Positions 43,996-52,663 of a stretch of 64,000 nucleotides of DNA are shown here, piece after piece (position 1 is the stretch's first letter; each line of letters begins with the position of its first letter). Below the pieces are notes generated by a model. The model worked only from the letters and a program-made list of their open reading frames with translations. It did not search any database and had not been told where the DNA came from. A program made the translations under genes and the position numbers. The stretch is from CALXOJ01 sp034120015 (GTDB lineage: Bacteria; Spirochaetota; Spirochaetia; JAFGXN01): positions 106,327-170,326 of the forward strand of contig JAXEIF010000025.1 in the NCBI GenBank assembly GCA_034120015.1, given 5' to 3'.

Positions 43996-44736
43996 ATGAA
44001 ACGATTATCGCTTCTTTTTATTCTGCTATCCGTTTTGGTGACCGCAGGATGCAAAAAGCCGTCCGGTTACGATAACGGTAACGGTACTGTTTTGGGTACG
44101 AAAACCATTGACGGAATCGAATGGGTTTACCGAAAACACTATCAGACTGTCATTATCGGAAACTGGATTGCGGAAGAAAGCATGATGATTCACGAGAAAC
44201 ACTCGAAAGCAAGCCCTGTTTCGGAAGAACTCGGATTCGAACAGCTTGTGTCTGTCAGTCGGATTGCAACGGCTTATTATAATGACAGCTACGAAATCTG
44301 GCTTCGGGTCTCGACCGATGACACTCCTTCCGGCTGGCTCTTCCTTGATTCGGGAAGCACCGATACGGCACCATACAACGATCCGTATTACAATAACCGC
44401 TGGGAGATTATCGACACCGTCGGCTTCTTTAATCCTCTGACTGTCTGCAGGATGAACGGAGATACGGTATCGGCATGGGGAAAAGCCGAATTGAGAGACA
44501 AACCGGGGCGCGGCGGACATGTAACGGAAACCGTAACGTCTCCGTCCGGGCAGATTAATTTTTCCGTTCTGGCCATGTGTACAACACCTGTGACAATCGA
44601 CGATATAACCGATTACTGGCTTCTCGTTTCTTACGAAGGAAAACAGGGGTGGATTTTCGGGGGTGAAACCGATGTCGAACGGGGCGGTCCCAAATATTAC
44701 ACGCCGATGACAATTATCGAGACTCATTTAAACTGA
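43996..44736 (+). CDS. SH3-domain lipoprotein
   Basis: 246 residues. The lipobox is LVTAGC (Cys near residue 19). The protein appears to hold SH3b-like modules: ELRDKPGRGGHV...ITDYWLLVSYEGKQGWIFGGE at about 160-225 is the clearest, and an earlier segment (SYEIWLRVSTDDTPSGWLFLDSG) resembles a second. Bacterial SH3 domains of this type often bind wall peptides or proteins. The GWxFGG ending is shared with the small SH3 protein at 62660-62947. No enzymatic part is seen. AAGGAA lies before the ATG. Confidence 0.78.
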   Translation: MKRLSLLFILLSVLVTAGCKKPSGYDNGNGTVLGTKTIDGIEWVYRKHYQTVIIGNWIAEESMMIHEKHSKASPVSEELGFEQLVSVSRIATAYYNDSYEIWLRVSTDDTPSGWLFLDSGSTDTAPYNDPYYNNRWEIIDTVGFFNPLTVCRMNGDTVSAWGKAELRDKPGRGGHVTETVTSPSGQINFSVLAMCTTPVTIDDITDYWLLVSYEGKQGWIFGGETDVERGGPKYYTPMTIIETHLN

Positions 44737-44777
44737 AAAATTCGGAATAATATTAATCATTTTTATCAAAATTAAAC

Positions 44778-44807
44778 TTGCAATCATATTGATCTCTGCA
44801 TTATAAT
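44778..44807 (+). promoter_or_regulatory. Promoter of the GH20 gene
   Basis: -35 TTGCAA (44778-44783), 18-base spacer, -10 TATAAT (44802-44807), with GGAGG between it and the ATG. Confidence 0.62.
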
Positions 44808-44825
44808 AAAAAACGGAGGTCGGTT

Positions 44826-47504
44826 ATGCCGTTCTGCAAACATCTTATCATTATACTGATTGTGTCGCTGTCGGGATGTTCTCTCACACCGCCTCCCGTC
44901 ACGACGCAAAAAGGTTCTTTTCAAATTTTAACCAACGGAACCACTCTCGGCGAGGGACAATCTCTTCAACTGAGATGGTCGATTACTCCCGATGCCTCAA
45001 TTCCCGTCTCCTGGGCGTGCGACAAAACAGGAATCGTTGCGATTTCCCGAACAGGTCGTGTCACTGCCTTAAAAAGCGGATCCGTAACAATAACCGGTAC
45101 AACTTCGACACAACTCAAAGCGTCGGTCCGCCTGACCGTCACATCCGTCCCCCCTTCGCCCTCTGCAATTTATTTTCACAACACCACTTACAAACGAATT
45201 CACATTGAAGAATTCGATAATCCCGTCGAAATGCAGGGCGTCGGTATTGAAAAAGACAATCATTACAAAACCGAAAACGGAAGACTTATGCTTCACGACG
45301 GTTCCCGGGATTTAAATCATCCTCTTATGAAACTGCCGCTAACATTGCCGGAAAGCTGCTCCCTCATCCGCATTGTTTTTCGCACGGGAAACACGTATCT
45401 CCCGAAATTCGGGATCGAGGACGCCGCAGGAAATAATCGTTTCTTTTTTTTCCGGCAGAATGCATCGGGACAAAAACCTGCCGTTACCGCAGCCGACGGG
45501 AGTCCGTTAAAGGAAATTGCGGATTTTACCGATTCGCACCGTCAGAGATTTCTCATCCTCGATGTAACGGCAGGCGGAACAAATGTTTTCGAATCACTGG
45601 ACGGACAGCCGCTACCGAAAACTTACGCCGCCATTCCCGATCTCTCGGGTGATATAGAATTCGGAACAAATCCGGTTTTTCTGTTCGGCGAACAGCCACC
45701 TTTGAGTTCTGCCGACGGAAGCGAATATTGCGAAATTGCCTATATTGCTTTTTACAAAAGTACGGAAAAACAAACGAATATCATTCCGGAACCGGTTTCG
45801 GTCAAAATTGAAGACACGGATCGCGTTTTCCTTCTTTCGAAAGAAACCGCGATTCGAAACGAGGCCGGAAATGATGTTGAGCCGGTACTTCAACTGCTGA
45901 AAGACCGTCTGCAGAAATCATTCGGTTTGGCACTCTCCGAAAGCGGGACGACCGGATCGATCTCTTTCGTCACGAACAATGAAATTGCCCATGAGGAAGG
46001 ATACCGGATCACCGTCAACAGCAGCGGAGCACAAATTGAGGCTTCCGCATACAACGGATTCCTGTACGGAGTCTGTACTTTATTGAAATTGCTGCCGCCG
46101 GACGTTTTCGGAAATGCGGCCTCCATAACGGTTGCTCCGACACTGCCTTTTGTCACAATCGAAGATCAGCCACGATATCCTTACCGCGGATTCATGCTGG
46201 ATGAAAGTCGGACATTTTTCGGAGCCCAAACAGTCAAACGGCTTTTGGACCAGCTTGCTTATCTCAAAATCAACCGTTTTCACTGGCATCTGACGGATGA
46301 CGGCGGCTTTCGCTTTCCCTTCAGCGGTACCGTAACCTGTTCGAGCGGAAACCGGTACGATCTCTCGGAAATGATGAAAAGAGCAGCCTGGCGAACAAAA
46401 GATGTTCCGGCAACCCATACACCCGATTGGGAATTTTTGGAACAGAATGATCCGAATGCCTACGGCGGTGTCTACACCATCGAAGAGTTACGGGAAATCG
46501 TTACCTATGCCGCTACCCGCGGCATTCAAATCATTCCGGAGTTTGATGTCCCCGGACACTGCAAACCGCTTTATGATCTGCTGACGGCAACCGACGGCAC
46601 AACCGGAATCCGGTGCGACGGATATTACAGCAGCACGCCGAGAGGTCCCAAACAGGTCGTCTTTAATCCGCTAACAGGAACCGACTTATGCCCTTCTTCC
46701 GAAGATACATACGAGGTTATTACCGAAATGTACCGCCAAATGCACGAAGTCTTTCAGAGCGCCTATCTGAACATCGGCGGCGATGAAGCCCGTATTTCCG
46801 GAAATCATCTCGGATTCGGCCCCTGGTGGTACTGCCGACGATGTCAAAATAAACTGAGAGAACTCAATTGGATTACAATCGGTTACGACAGCATGCATAA
46901 ACTGCAATCCTATTTTTTCGACCGACTCCGGGAAAACCTGGTCCCCCTCGTTCGGGATAATCTTATCATGTGGAACACGGTTTCCGCATACGGTTACTTT
47001 TATCCGAGTGCCGATAATATTGTTCTCGACTGGAACTACGAGAAAAACACATACAACAGCCGTACACAGGCTAAAATTGTTAACGCATCTCAGGGTAAAT
47101 ACTATCTGACTTTTAATCAGTCGCAATGGGACAAAAGCAATCTCAATCTTGGCGCAAATAGCTGGGCTCGGGTCAATACGGCCGCCTCCATGTACCTTTA
47201 CGATACGGACAAAAACAACGCCGGCACATCGATTCCCGAAGAACGATTAATCGGTATCGAAGCGTGCTACTGGACGGAAAAAACAACCGGGTTCTCAAAA
47301 AACGGAACCGCATACACACCCGAAATGCACATGATCTATATGTGTTTTCCGCGGTTAGCCGCTATTGCCGAAAGAATGTGGTCCCCCGAAAGCAAAAAAG
47401 ATTTTTATGCCTTTCGGGACCGCCTGCAAAGCGAATTTCAGCGGTACGATGCTTCGGAATGGGACGGCGTCTGCCAGGATGAACGGTATCTCTTTCCGGA
47501 ATAA
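44826..47504 (+). CDS. GH20 beta-N-acetylhexosaminidase lipoprotein with a Big_2-like domain
   Basis: 892 residues. The lipobox is SLSGC (Cys about 18). A bacterial Ig-like (Big_2) domain spans about 35-112 (GTTLGEGQSLQLRW...GRVTALKSGSVTITGTT), then a jelly-roll-like region (about 115-320), the GH20b domain (about 325-435, NGFLYGVCTLLKLLPP) and the GH20 barrel from about 445 (RGFMLDESRTFF, FHWHLTDDGGFR). The catalytic pair in IGGDEA is Asp653-Glu654. It removes terminal beta-GlcNAc or GalNAc from glycans or chitooligosaccharides at the cell surface. Together with the GH110 enzyme 2 kb away it points to host-glycan use. Confidence 0.93.
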   Translation: MPFCKHLIIILIVSLSGCSLTPPPVTTQKGSFQILTNGTTLGEGQSLQLRWSITPDASIPVSWACDKTGIVAISRTGRVTALKSGSVTITGTTSTQLKASVRLTVTSVPPSPSAIYFHNTTYKRIHIEEFDNPVEMQGVGIEKDNHYKTENGRLMLHDGSRDLNHPLMKLPLTLPESCSLIRIVFRTGNTYLPKFGIEDAAGNNRFFFFRQNASGQKPAVTAADGSPLKEIADFTDSHRQRFLILDVTAGGTNVFESLDGQPLPKTYAAIPDLSGDIEFGTNPVFLFGEQPPLSSADGSEYCEIAYIAFYKSTEKQTNIIPEPVSVKIEDTDRVFLLSKETAIRNEAGNDVEPVLQLLKDRLQKSFGLALSESGTTGSISFVTNNEIAHEEGYRITVNSSGAQIEASAYNGFLYGVCTLLKLLPPDVFGNAASITVAPTLPFVTIEDQPRYPYRGFMLDESRTFFGAQTVKRLLDQLAYLKINRFHWHLTDDGGFRFPFSGTVTCSSGNRYDLSEMMKRAAWRTKDVPATHTPDWEFLEQNDPNAYGGVYTIEELREIVTYAATRGIQIIPEFDVPGHCKPLYDLLTATDGTTGIRCDGYYSSTPRGPKQVVFNPLTGTDLCPSSEDTYEVITEMYRQMHEVFQSAYLNIGGDEARISGNHLGFGPWWYCRRCQNKLRELNWITIGYDSMHKLQSYFFDRLRENLVPLVRDNLIMWNTVSAYGYFYPSADNIVLDWNYEKNTYNSRTQAKIVNASQGKYYLTFNQSQWDKSNLNLGANSWARVNTAASMYLYDTDKNNAGTSIPEERLIGIEACYWTEKTTGFSKNGTAYTPEMHMIYMCFPRLAAIAERMWSPESKKDFYAFRDRLQSEFQRYDASEWDGVCQDERYLFPE

Positions 47505-47538
47505 AGCAAAAAAGCGATAAGGAAAATAATCTGCGGTT

Positions 47539-47835
47539 TCAGTTTCCGGAGGTTTCCCGAAGAAGCATCTGTTCCGTCTCCCGCAAAGAAGAGTGGAACC
47601 GGTTTGCGTCTTCATTAAACCGCTCCCGATTTGCGTTTTTCCGGTGAGAGCGGGAGTCTGTCCCGTCATCCTCCCGGTTACAGGTCGTTCGGGAACCGGT
47701 TTCGGCTGACGTACCCCCGTTTTCGGTTTCCCGTTCCGTTGCCGGTACTGCGGCATCATTCACGATGCCGTCGCGGTCGGCCAGGTTCAGCATCAGCAGC
47801 GGAATCAGGAAAAAACAATACACTGCGGTTTTCAT
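47539..47835 (-). CDS. Small secreted Arg/Glu-rich protein coupled to the peptidase gene
   Basis: 98 residues from the ATG at 47835, which overlaps the stop of the upstream peptidase gene (ATGA) and has AGGAG 12 bases before; the frame is open further upstream without a signal. A hydrophobic leader (MKTAVYCFFLIPLLMLNLA) suggests export. The mature part is very hydrophilic (RETENGG, SHRKNANRERF). It ends with RFHSSLRETEQMLLRETSGN, closely matching RFHAALRETEQLL in the peptidase's N-terminal region. It may be a small partner, substrate or decayed duplicate; no known family is recognised. Confidence 0.5.
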   Translation of the reverse strand: MKTAVYCFFLIPLLMLNLADRDGIVNDAAVPATERETENGGTSAETGSRTTCNREDDGTDSRSHRKNANRERFNEDANRFHSSLRETEQMLLRETSGN

Positions 47836-49322
47836 TCGGGGTACGCTCCTATCAGCAGTGAGGCGCCGAAAGAGGAAAAGGTAAACGAGGCGACAGTACC
47901 GTTTACCCATCGGACCGGAACAAAAGCATACGTTTTCATCGATTTCACCGTCAGGCGGTTGTAAAAACGCAGATCGAGTTTTTCCGCTTCCGCATCGACA
48001 ATCGATGCCAGCCGAAATCCGTTTTCCGCATATCCGTCCGTTCCGTCCCTGTAGTTGAAAGCCGGTATCTCGTAACGCGAATCGGTCGATACTCCGCGGC
48101 CCGTTTGCAAAATCATTGTACAGAAATCGGCATACAATTCGTTAAAATCGGTTCCTGTTGATTCCGCAACGGCATCGACACCGCGATACGGACTTTTATA
48201 AATTCCCGTTACAACAGAATCGCCGAAACGTTCCTGCAGATAGCGCAAAAACAGCAGCACATATCCGTAATGAGCTGCTGTATCGGGCGATTCGATTAGG
48301 GAAATCCCGACAGACCGGAACGCTTCGGCAATATAACCGGCATGAGGTCCGGCATAACCGCAGTAATATTCGCATAACATGGACAGCCCCTCGTTCAGCC
48401 ACGCATTCACGGTTGACATTCCGTTTTGTTGTCGCCGGTCGAAATGAACCATGTGCTGCATTTCATGTACAAGCGTTGCCGCCAAATCGGTTTTGTATGT
48501 TTCGAATTCGGCAAAGTAATTGCTGTTGACATAAAATATATCCGCCTCATTGGAACGGAACCCCAATCCGGGATATGTCCGATCCAGTTCCGACTGTGCG
48601 TATTTATCAACCGAATAAAAATAACCGAAAACTCCGTCATCGAGAGCTGCCATCAAAACATAAATCCGACCATTGCCGTCGACATCCGATTCCCTGCCGA
48701 ACTTTTCACGAACCGTCGGAATTTTGGATTCGAATTGAGTCGTCAGATAGTTCAATTGCTCTTCTGTCAGCGCGGGTCCTCCGGATTCACTCCAAAAAGC
48801 GGTTTCTCCGGTTACTGCCACACATTCGGCAGTAACGTTTTTAAAGGTTTCATTCACGGAGACATAAAACAACCGGCTGTCTCCGACCGCCGGCGCAGTT
48901 TCGGCGACAGCCCGCGGTGCGTTGCCTCGTGACGCAATCGGCGGCTCTCCGCACAGCAGCTGCTCCGTTTCCCGCAACGCGGCATGAAACCGGTGCCCCC
49001 GTTCGTCGTCTGCAGCAGCAGCGGCGCCCCGAACCGCTGCTTCGTCTCCCGCAAGCGAACCGGCTGCCCGGGAAGAAAATCGTTTACCGGCGGTAATCTG
49101 AAAAGAACTGCTTTCGGAAACCGTATCGGTCGCCGTTTCAGGCAGGGCATAGCAGAGCGTGACCAGACCGGCATACCCCGAAGGAACGGAATAAACGATT
49201 TCCCCGGACGCAATCCCGGTTGATACCCCCCCGGTTTCCGTCACACCGAAACAACCGGATAGCCCCAACAGAATTCCGATACCGACTCCGGTATAAAAAC
49301 AAAAATTTACGAATGATTTCAA
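47832..49322 (-). CDS. Lipoprotein zinc metallopeptidase, M30 (hyicolysin)-like
   Basis: 496 residues from a TTG preceded by GAGGGGG. The lipobox is GLSGC (Cys about 24). The catalytic zinc site is LVHEMQHMVH (His286, Glu287, His290) with the third ligand in WLNEGLSM (Glu311), the gluzincin arrangement seen in M30 peptidases. A low-complexity Ala/Arg region (about 80-140) containing RFHAALRETEQLL precedes the catalytic part and may be a propeptide or linker. The DVDGNGRIYVLM segment resembles a calcium-binding loop. It is probably a surface protease acting on host proteins. It follows the GH110 gene by 35 bases. Confidence 0.83.
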   Translation of the reverse strand: MKSFVNFCFYTGVGIGILLGLSGCFGVTETGGVSTGIASGEIVYSVPSGYAGLVTLCYALPETATDTVSESSSFQITAGKRFSSRAAGSLAGDEAAVRGAAAAADDERGHRFHAALRETEQLLCGEPPIASRGNAPRAVAETAPAVGDSRLFYVSVNETFKNVTAECVAVTGETAFWSESGGPALTEEQLNYLTTQFESKIPTVREKFGRESDVDGNGRIYVLMAALDDGVFGYFYSVDKYAQSELDRTYPGLGFRSNEADIFYVNSNYFAEFETYKTDLAATLVHEMQHMVHFDRRQQNGMSTVNAWLNEGLSMLCEYYCGYAGPHAGYIAEAFRSVGISLIESPDTAAHYGYVLLFLRYLQERFGDSVVTGIYKSPYRGVDAVAESTGTDFNELYADFCTMILQTGRGVSTDSRYEIPAFNYRDGTDGYAENGFRLASIVDAEAEKLDLRFYNRLTVKSMKTYAFVPVRWVNGTVASFTFSSFGASLLIGAYPE

Positions 49323-49357
49323 AATACCCCCTCGTTTCCCGAAACCGGACTCTGCCG

Positions 49358-51208
49358 TCAGATGCCCGATTCACAGGGATAAGCTTCCGCCGTTATTTCC
49401 CCGTGCGGAGTCTGCTTCAGCCGAATATCTTTTTCGGGAGAAAATCCGTAGGTGTCGTCGAAACGGTTTTCTTCGACAACAATATTCCGGCATCTGTCAA
49501 ACAGCAATGCCCGCCTGTTCGGATGAAACGGCCGAAAATCGGTATTACCGAACACTTCGTTTCCGCAAAAACGGATACCGTCGACCGATTTGGCATACAA
49601 CAGCGGACGGTCAAACGTATCGAAAAAATTATTCTCGATGACAATGCCGGAATGAAAACAATTTCGGCTCAAACCGGGGAACGGAATTTCGGGATAAATC
49701 GAAATAACCGCTTCCGTAAACTGATACAGACTTGTCAGCGCATTGACAAAACGGTTGTTGCGAATCACAACGTCCCGGCAGGCTCCCGATTCGAACCACC
49801 CGTTGGCATCGCCGCAAAGCAGAACGGCCGTTCCCGAAGTGTGGTCAAAAAAATTGTTTTCAACCAGAACAGACTTCGGCGTGTTGAACAATGCCCCGCG
49901 GGCACGGTTGTTGCGAATCGTATTGTTGCGGAAAATCACCTCGGGTGCCCATTCCCTGTTTTCCAAAGCAGTATTTCGTCGAATCCGTCGATCCAACGGA
50001 GCCGTAAACGTAATACGGAACTCCCGGCTGCCGGCAACGGATGATGTGCCGACCGCTTCAATGTGTTCGATCATTCCGATATCGCCGACGGTTTCCATCG
50101 TGAGCGGATTAACGAAAGCCACCGATTCTCCCGGAAAGCCCCATTCGAAACCGTACGTTTGAGGATGACGGTAAGAAGCGATAACCGTCCGATCTCCTTC
50201 ACGGCGTTCTACCTTTAAATAGGTTCCGTGAACATTAATCGCATCATCCATCATGTTTTCACAAAGACCGTTTTCCGAAATAACAACTCCTTTACACCCC
50301 GAAAAATGGGTTGCATCGGCCTGAGTCGTAAAATATCGGGAAGATTTTTCGGCAAGACAGACACGGAATCCGTCCAGACGGATATTTTCAGTCATTTGAG
50401 CCAACAGTCCCATTCCTTCGGCAAAATGAACGGAAATATTTTGCAACACCGCATCCCGGGAAAGATGAACAAAAATACCGGGAGTCGGCCGTTGTCCGTC
50501 TCTGAGTGTCAAAACCGTTCCTTCCGGGTAGCGGACGGCCGCCCATCTCATTCGAATCAGTCCGTCACCCGCCGCTTCCGCCGGCACGGAAACAAATGAG
50601 GGAGCGTACGAGTCACCGGTTTGCGGAAGTACCCGTCCGGTCTGAGGGTGAAAAACCATAAACGAACGGGGAACGACCCGCCATCCGTCACCGAAAAAAA
50701 CAAAACGTCCGTTTTCGATCCGATAGTCGGTTTCATCGGAAACGCGGAACAAGCCTTCTTTTTTGTCGACTAAGGTGACCTGAGCAATCTTCGGATCGTC
50801 GAAGTCAATCGAAAAATTCTTTAAAATGATATTCCGGCATCCGACAACCGAAACCGGCAGCATCCGTCCGTGAAAAAGAAAAAGAGAACCGTTGCCGTCG
50901 ATTGTCAGATTCCGGAATTCCTCCAAAACCATTCCGACGGTCTTGGGATTATCCTGATCGTGATTGGAAATGTAATATTCTTTTTTTTCCGCCTGTTCGG
51001 GGAAAAAACGGTAGACCCCTTTCGGAAAAACAATTCGGACCGGAACATTGCCCATACCGCGGACCGCATTCAAAACAGCCGTCACAGCCGGAACGGTATC
51101 CGCCCCGCCGTGACGGTCGGCTCCGTAGTCGGTCACATTCAACACCGTTTGCGAAAAACCGGCGAACGGTAACAGCGCCAGGATCAGCACCCACGGCAAA
51201 CTTTTCAT
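49358..51208 (-). CDS. GH110 alpha-1,3-galactosidase-like exoglycosidase
   Basis: 616 residues with a signal peptide ending near GFSQ. The parallel beta-helix pattern is obvious: repeated turns such as VIFRNNTIRNNRARGALF, VLVENNFFDHTSGTAVL, VVIRNNRFVNA and GIVIENNFFDTF. The segment EYYISNHDQDNPKTVG and the block ENMMDDAINVHGTYL are hallmarks of GH110 as I know it. GH110 enzymes remove terminal alpha-1,3-galactose from blood-group B or linear alpha-Gal glycans. No lipobox, so periplasmic or secreted. It lies 23 bases after ackA, with a hairpin over its ribosome site. Confidence 0.85.
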   Translation of the reverse strand: MKSLPWVLILALLPFAGFSQTVLNVTDYGADRHGGADTVPAVTAVLNAVRGMGNVPVRIVFPKGVYRFFPEQAEKKEYYISNHDQDNPKTVGMVLEEFRNLTIDGNGSLFLFHGRMLPVSVVGCRNIILKNFSIDFDDPKIAQVTLVDKKEGLFRVSDETDYRIENGRFVFFGDGWRVVPRSFMVFHPQTGRVLPQTGDSYAPSFVSVPAEAAGDGLIRMRWAAVRYPEGTVLTLRDGQRPTPGIFVHLSRDAVLQNISVHFAEGMGLLAQMTENIRLDGFRVCLAEKSSRYFTTQADATHFSGCKGVVISENGLCENMMDDAINVHGTYLKVERREGDRTVIASYRHPQTYGFEWGFPGESVAFVNPLTMETVGDIGMIEHIEAVGTSSVAGSREFRITFTAPLDRRIRRNTALENREWAPEVIFRNNTIRNNRARGALFNTPKSVLVENNFFDHTSGTAVLLCGDANGWFESGACRDVVIRNNRFVNALTSLYQFTEAVISIYPEIPFPGLSRNCFHSGIVIENNFFDTFDRPLLYAKSVDGIRFCGNEVFGNTDFRPFHPNRRALLFDRCRNIVVEENRFDDTYGFSPEKDIRLKQTPHGEITAEAYPCESGI

Positions 51209-51235
51209 AACCGTTTTCCCCCGGGAAACGGTTAT
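51207..51235 (-). promoter_or_regulatory. mRNA hairpin between the ackA stop and the GH110 start
   Basis: On the minus strand ATAACCGTTTCCC pairs with GGGAAAACGGTTAT (one bulged A). The stem contains the ackA stop codon, the GGGGG ribosome site and the A-T of the GH110 ATG. It can hide that ribosome site until a terminating ackA ribosome melts it. Confidence 0.6.
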
Positions 51236-52569
51236 TGCGGTTTGGCGATAATCCGTTCCAGCTGCGGATTTTCGGCCAGTTTTGCTTCCAGCTTTCTCAT
51301 CCGGTCTTTATTGACATAATCTTTCGACTGAAACGAATAAGTAAAGTTGGTATGCACATCATAAGTTCCCTGCATGAGCGCATAGGTATCTTCCGTCATG
51401 ACCAGCTCTTCGTCGGTCGGAATGACGAAAATTTTAACGGCCGAATCGTCGGCGGAAATCACGGTCTCGGCTGCGCGCAGCTTCGACAGACGGTTCTTTT
51501 CCGGATCGAGTTTGATGCCGAATCCTTCCAAACCGGAAACGGAACCCGCACGGTAAGTCGGATTCATCTCCCCGACACCGGCCGTAAAAACAATTGCATC
51601 GACACGGCCGAGAGCCGCCATGTACGATCCGATATATTTTTTGATGCGGTAAGTTTCCATTTCCAGAATCAGTTTGGCTCTCTCGTCGCCGGCATCGACA
51701 CCCGCCTGCACATCGCGGCGGTCGCTGTATTTTCCGGAAACACCCAAAACACCGGACGATTTGTTCAGAACCGCATCCATTTCCTTCGCATTGCATCCGA
51801 GATTTTCCATCATAATCGGCACAATCGCCGGATCGATATCACCGCAGCGTGTTCCCATCATCAATCCTTCAAGAGGCGTCAGCCCCATCGAAGTATCGAC
51901 GCAGACACCGTTCTTAACGGCGCACATACTGGCTCCGTTTCCGATATGCGCAATGATGATATTGGTCTCTTTCGGATCTTTACCGAGCAGAACAGCCGCT
52001 CTTTTGGCTGTATAAAGAAAACTGGTACCGTGAAAACCGTAGCGTCGGATATTGTATTTGGTATACCAGTCATACGGTAACGCATACATAAAAGCCGACG
52101 GTTCCATCGTCTGATGCCAGGCAGTATCCATAACGGCACAGTGCGGAATGTTCGGCAATACCTTTTGAGCCGCTTCGACACCCTGAATATTGGCCGGCAT
52201 GTGCAACGGTCCGAGCGGAATCAGGCCTTTGAATTCATTCAGCGTTTTTTCGTCAATCAATACCGATTTCTTAAACTTTTCGCCGCCGTGCAGCATCCGG
52301 TGTCCGACCGCTTTCACCTCATCCATCGAAGCAATACAGCCGAGTTTCGGATCGACAATCGTGTCCATAATCAGGCGGATGGCTTCGATATGAGTCGGAC
52401 ACGGCTTCTGTGCCTCAAACTCTTCTTTATCTTTCGCACTGAATTCGATTCGGGAATTCGGTTGCCCGATGCGCTCTACCATGCCCGTTCCCAATACGGT
52501 CTTTTGCGACCAGTCGTAAACCTGAAATTTTGCGGACGAACTGCCGCAGTTTAATGTCAGAATGACCAT
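51232..52569 (-). CDS. ackA: Acetate kinase
   Basis: 445 residues, slightly longer than the ~400 usual. The N-terminal signature VILTLNCGSSSAKFQVYD and the second signature GMGLTPLEGLMMGTRCGDIDP-type block identify AckA; catalytic residues of the ASKHA fold lie in HRMLHGGEKF, RYGFHGTSF and FTAGVGEMNP. It makes ATP and acetate from acetyl phosphate, expected in a fermenting spirochaete. pta is not in the window. It has its own promoter. Confidence 0.97.
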   Translation of the reverse strand: MVILTLNCGSSSAKFQVYDWSQKTVLGTGMVERIGQPNSRIEFSAKDKEEFEAQKPCPTHIEAIRLIMDTIVDPKLGCIASMDEVKAVGHRMLHGGEKFKKSVLIDEKTLNEFKGLIPLGPLHMPANIQGVEAAQKVLPNIPHCAVMDTAWHQTMEPSAFMYALPYDWYTKYNIRRYGFHGTSFLYTAKRAAVLLGKDPKETNIIIAHIGNGASMCAVKNGVCVDTSMGLTPLEGLMMGTRCGDIDPAIVPIMMENLGCNAKEMDAVLNKSSGVLGVSGKYSDRRDVQAGVDAGDERAKLILEMETYRIKKYIGSYMAALGRVDAIVFTAGVGEMNPTYRAGSVSGLEGFGIKLDPEKNRLSKLRAAETVISADDSAVKIFVIPTDEELVMTEDTYALMQGTYDVHTNFTYSFQSKDYVNKDRMRKLEAKLAENPQLERIIAKPQ

Positions 52570-52594
52570 AATGTACTCCCTTGTTATGAAAATA

Positions 52595-52624
52595 ATTATA
52601 CAGGATTCGACAAAAAAATGCCAA
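52595..52624 (-). promoter_or_regulatory. ackA promoter
   Basis: -35 TTGGCA (52619-52624), 18-base spacer, -10 TATAAT (52595-52600), about 25 bases before the ATG, which has AAGGGAG. Confidence 0.65.
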
Positions 52625-52663
52625 CGAATTTAAAAAATTAATTTTTTACACATTAATAAAGAG

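Noticed and set aside
47836..47910. Upstream extension of the small secreted protein
   Set aside because: It overlaps the peptidase C-terminus and lacks a ribosome site; the ATG at 47835 opens a signal peptide and is coupled to the peptidase stop.
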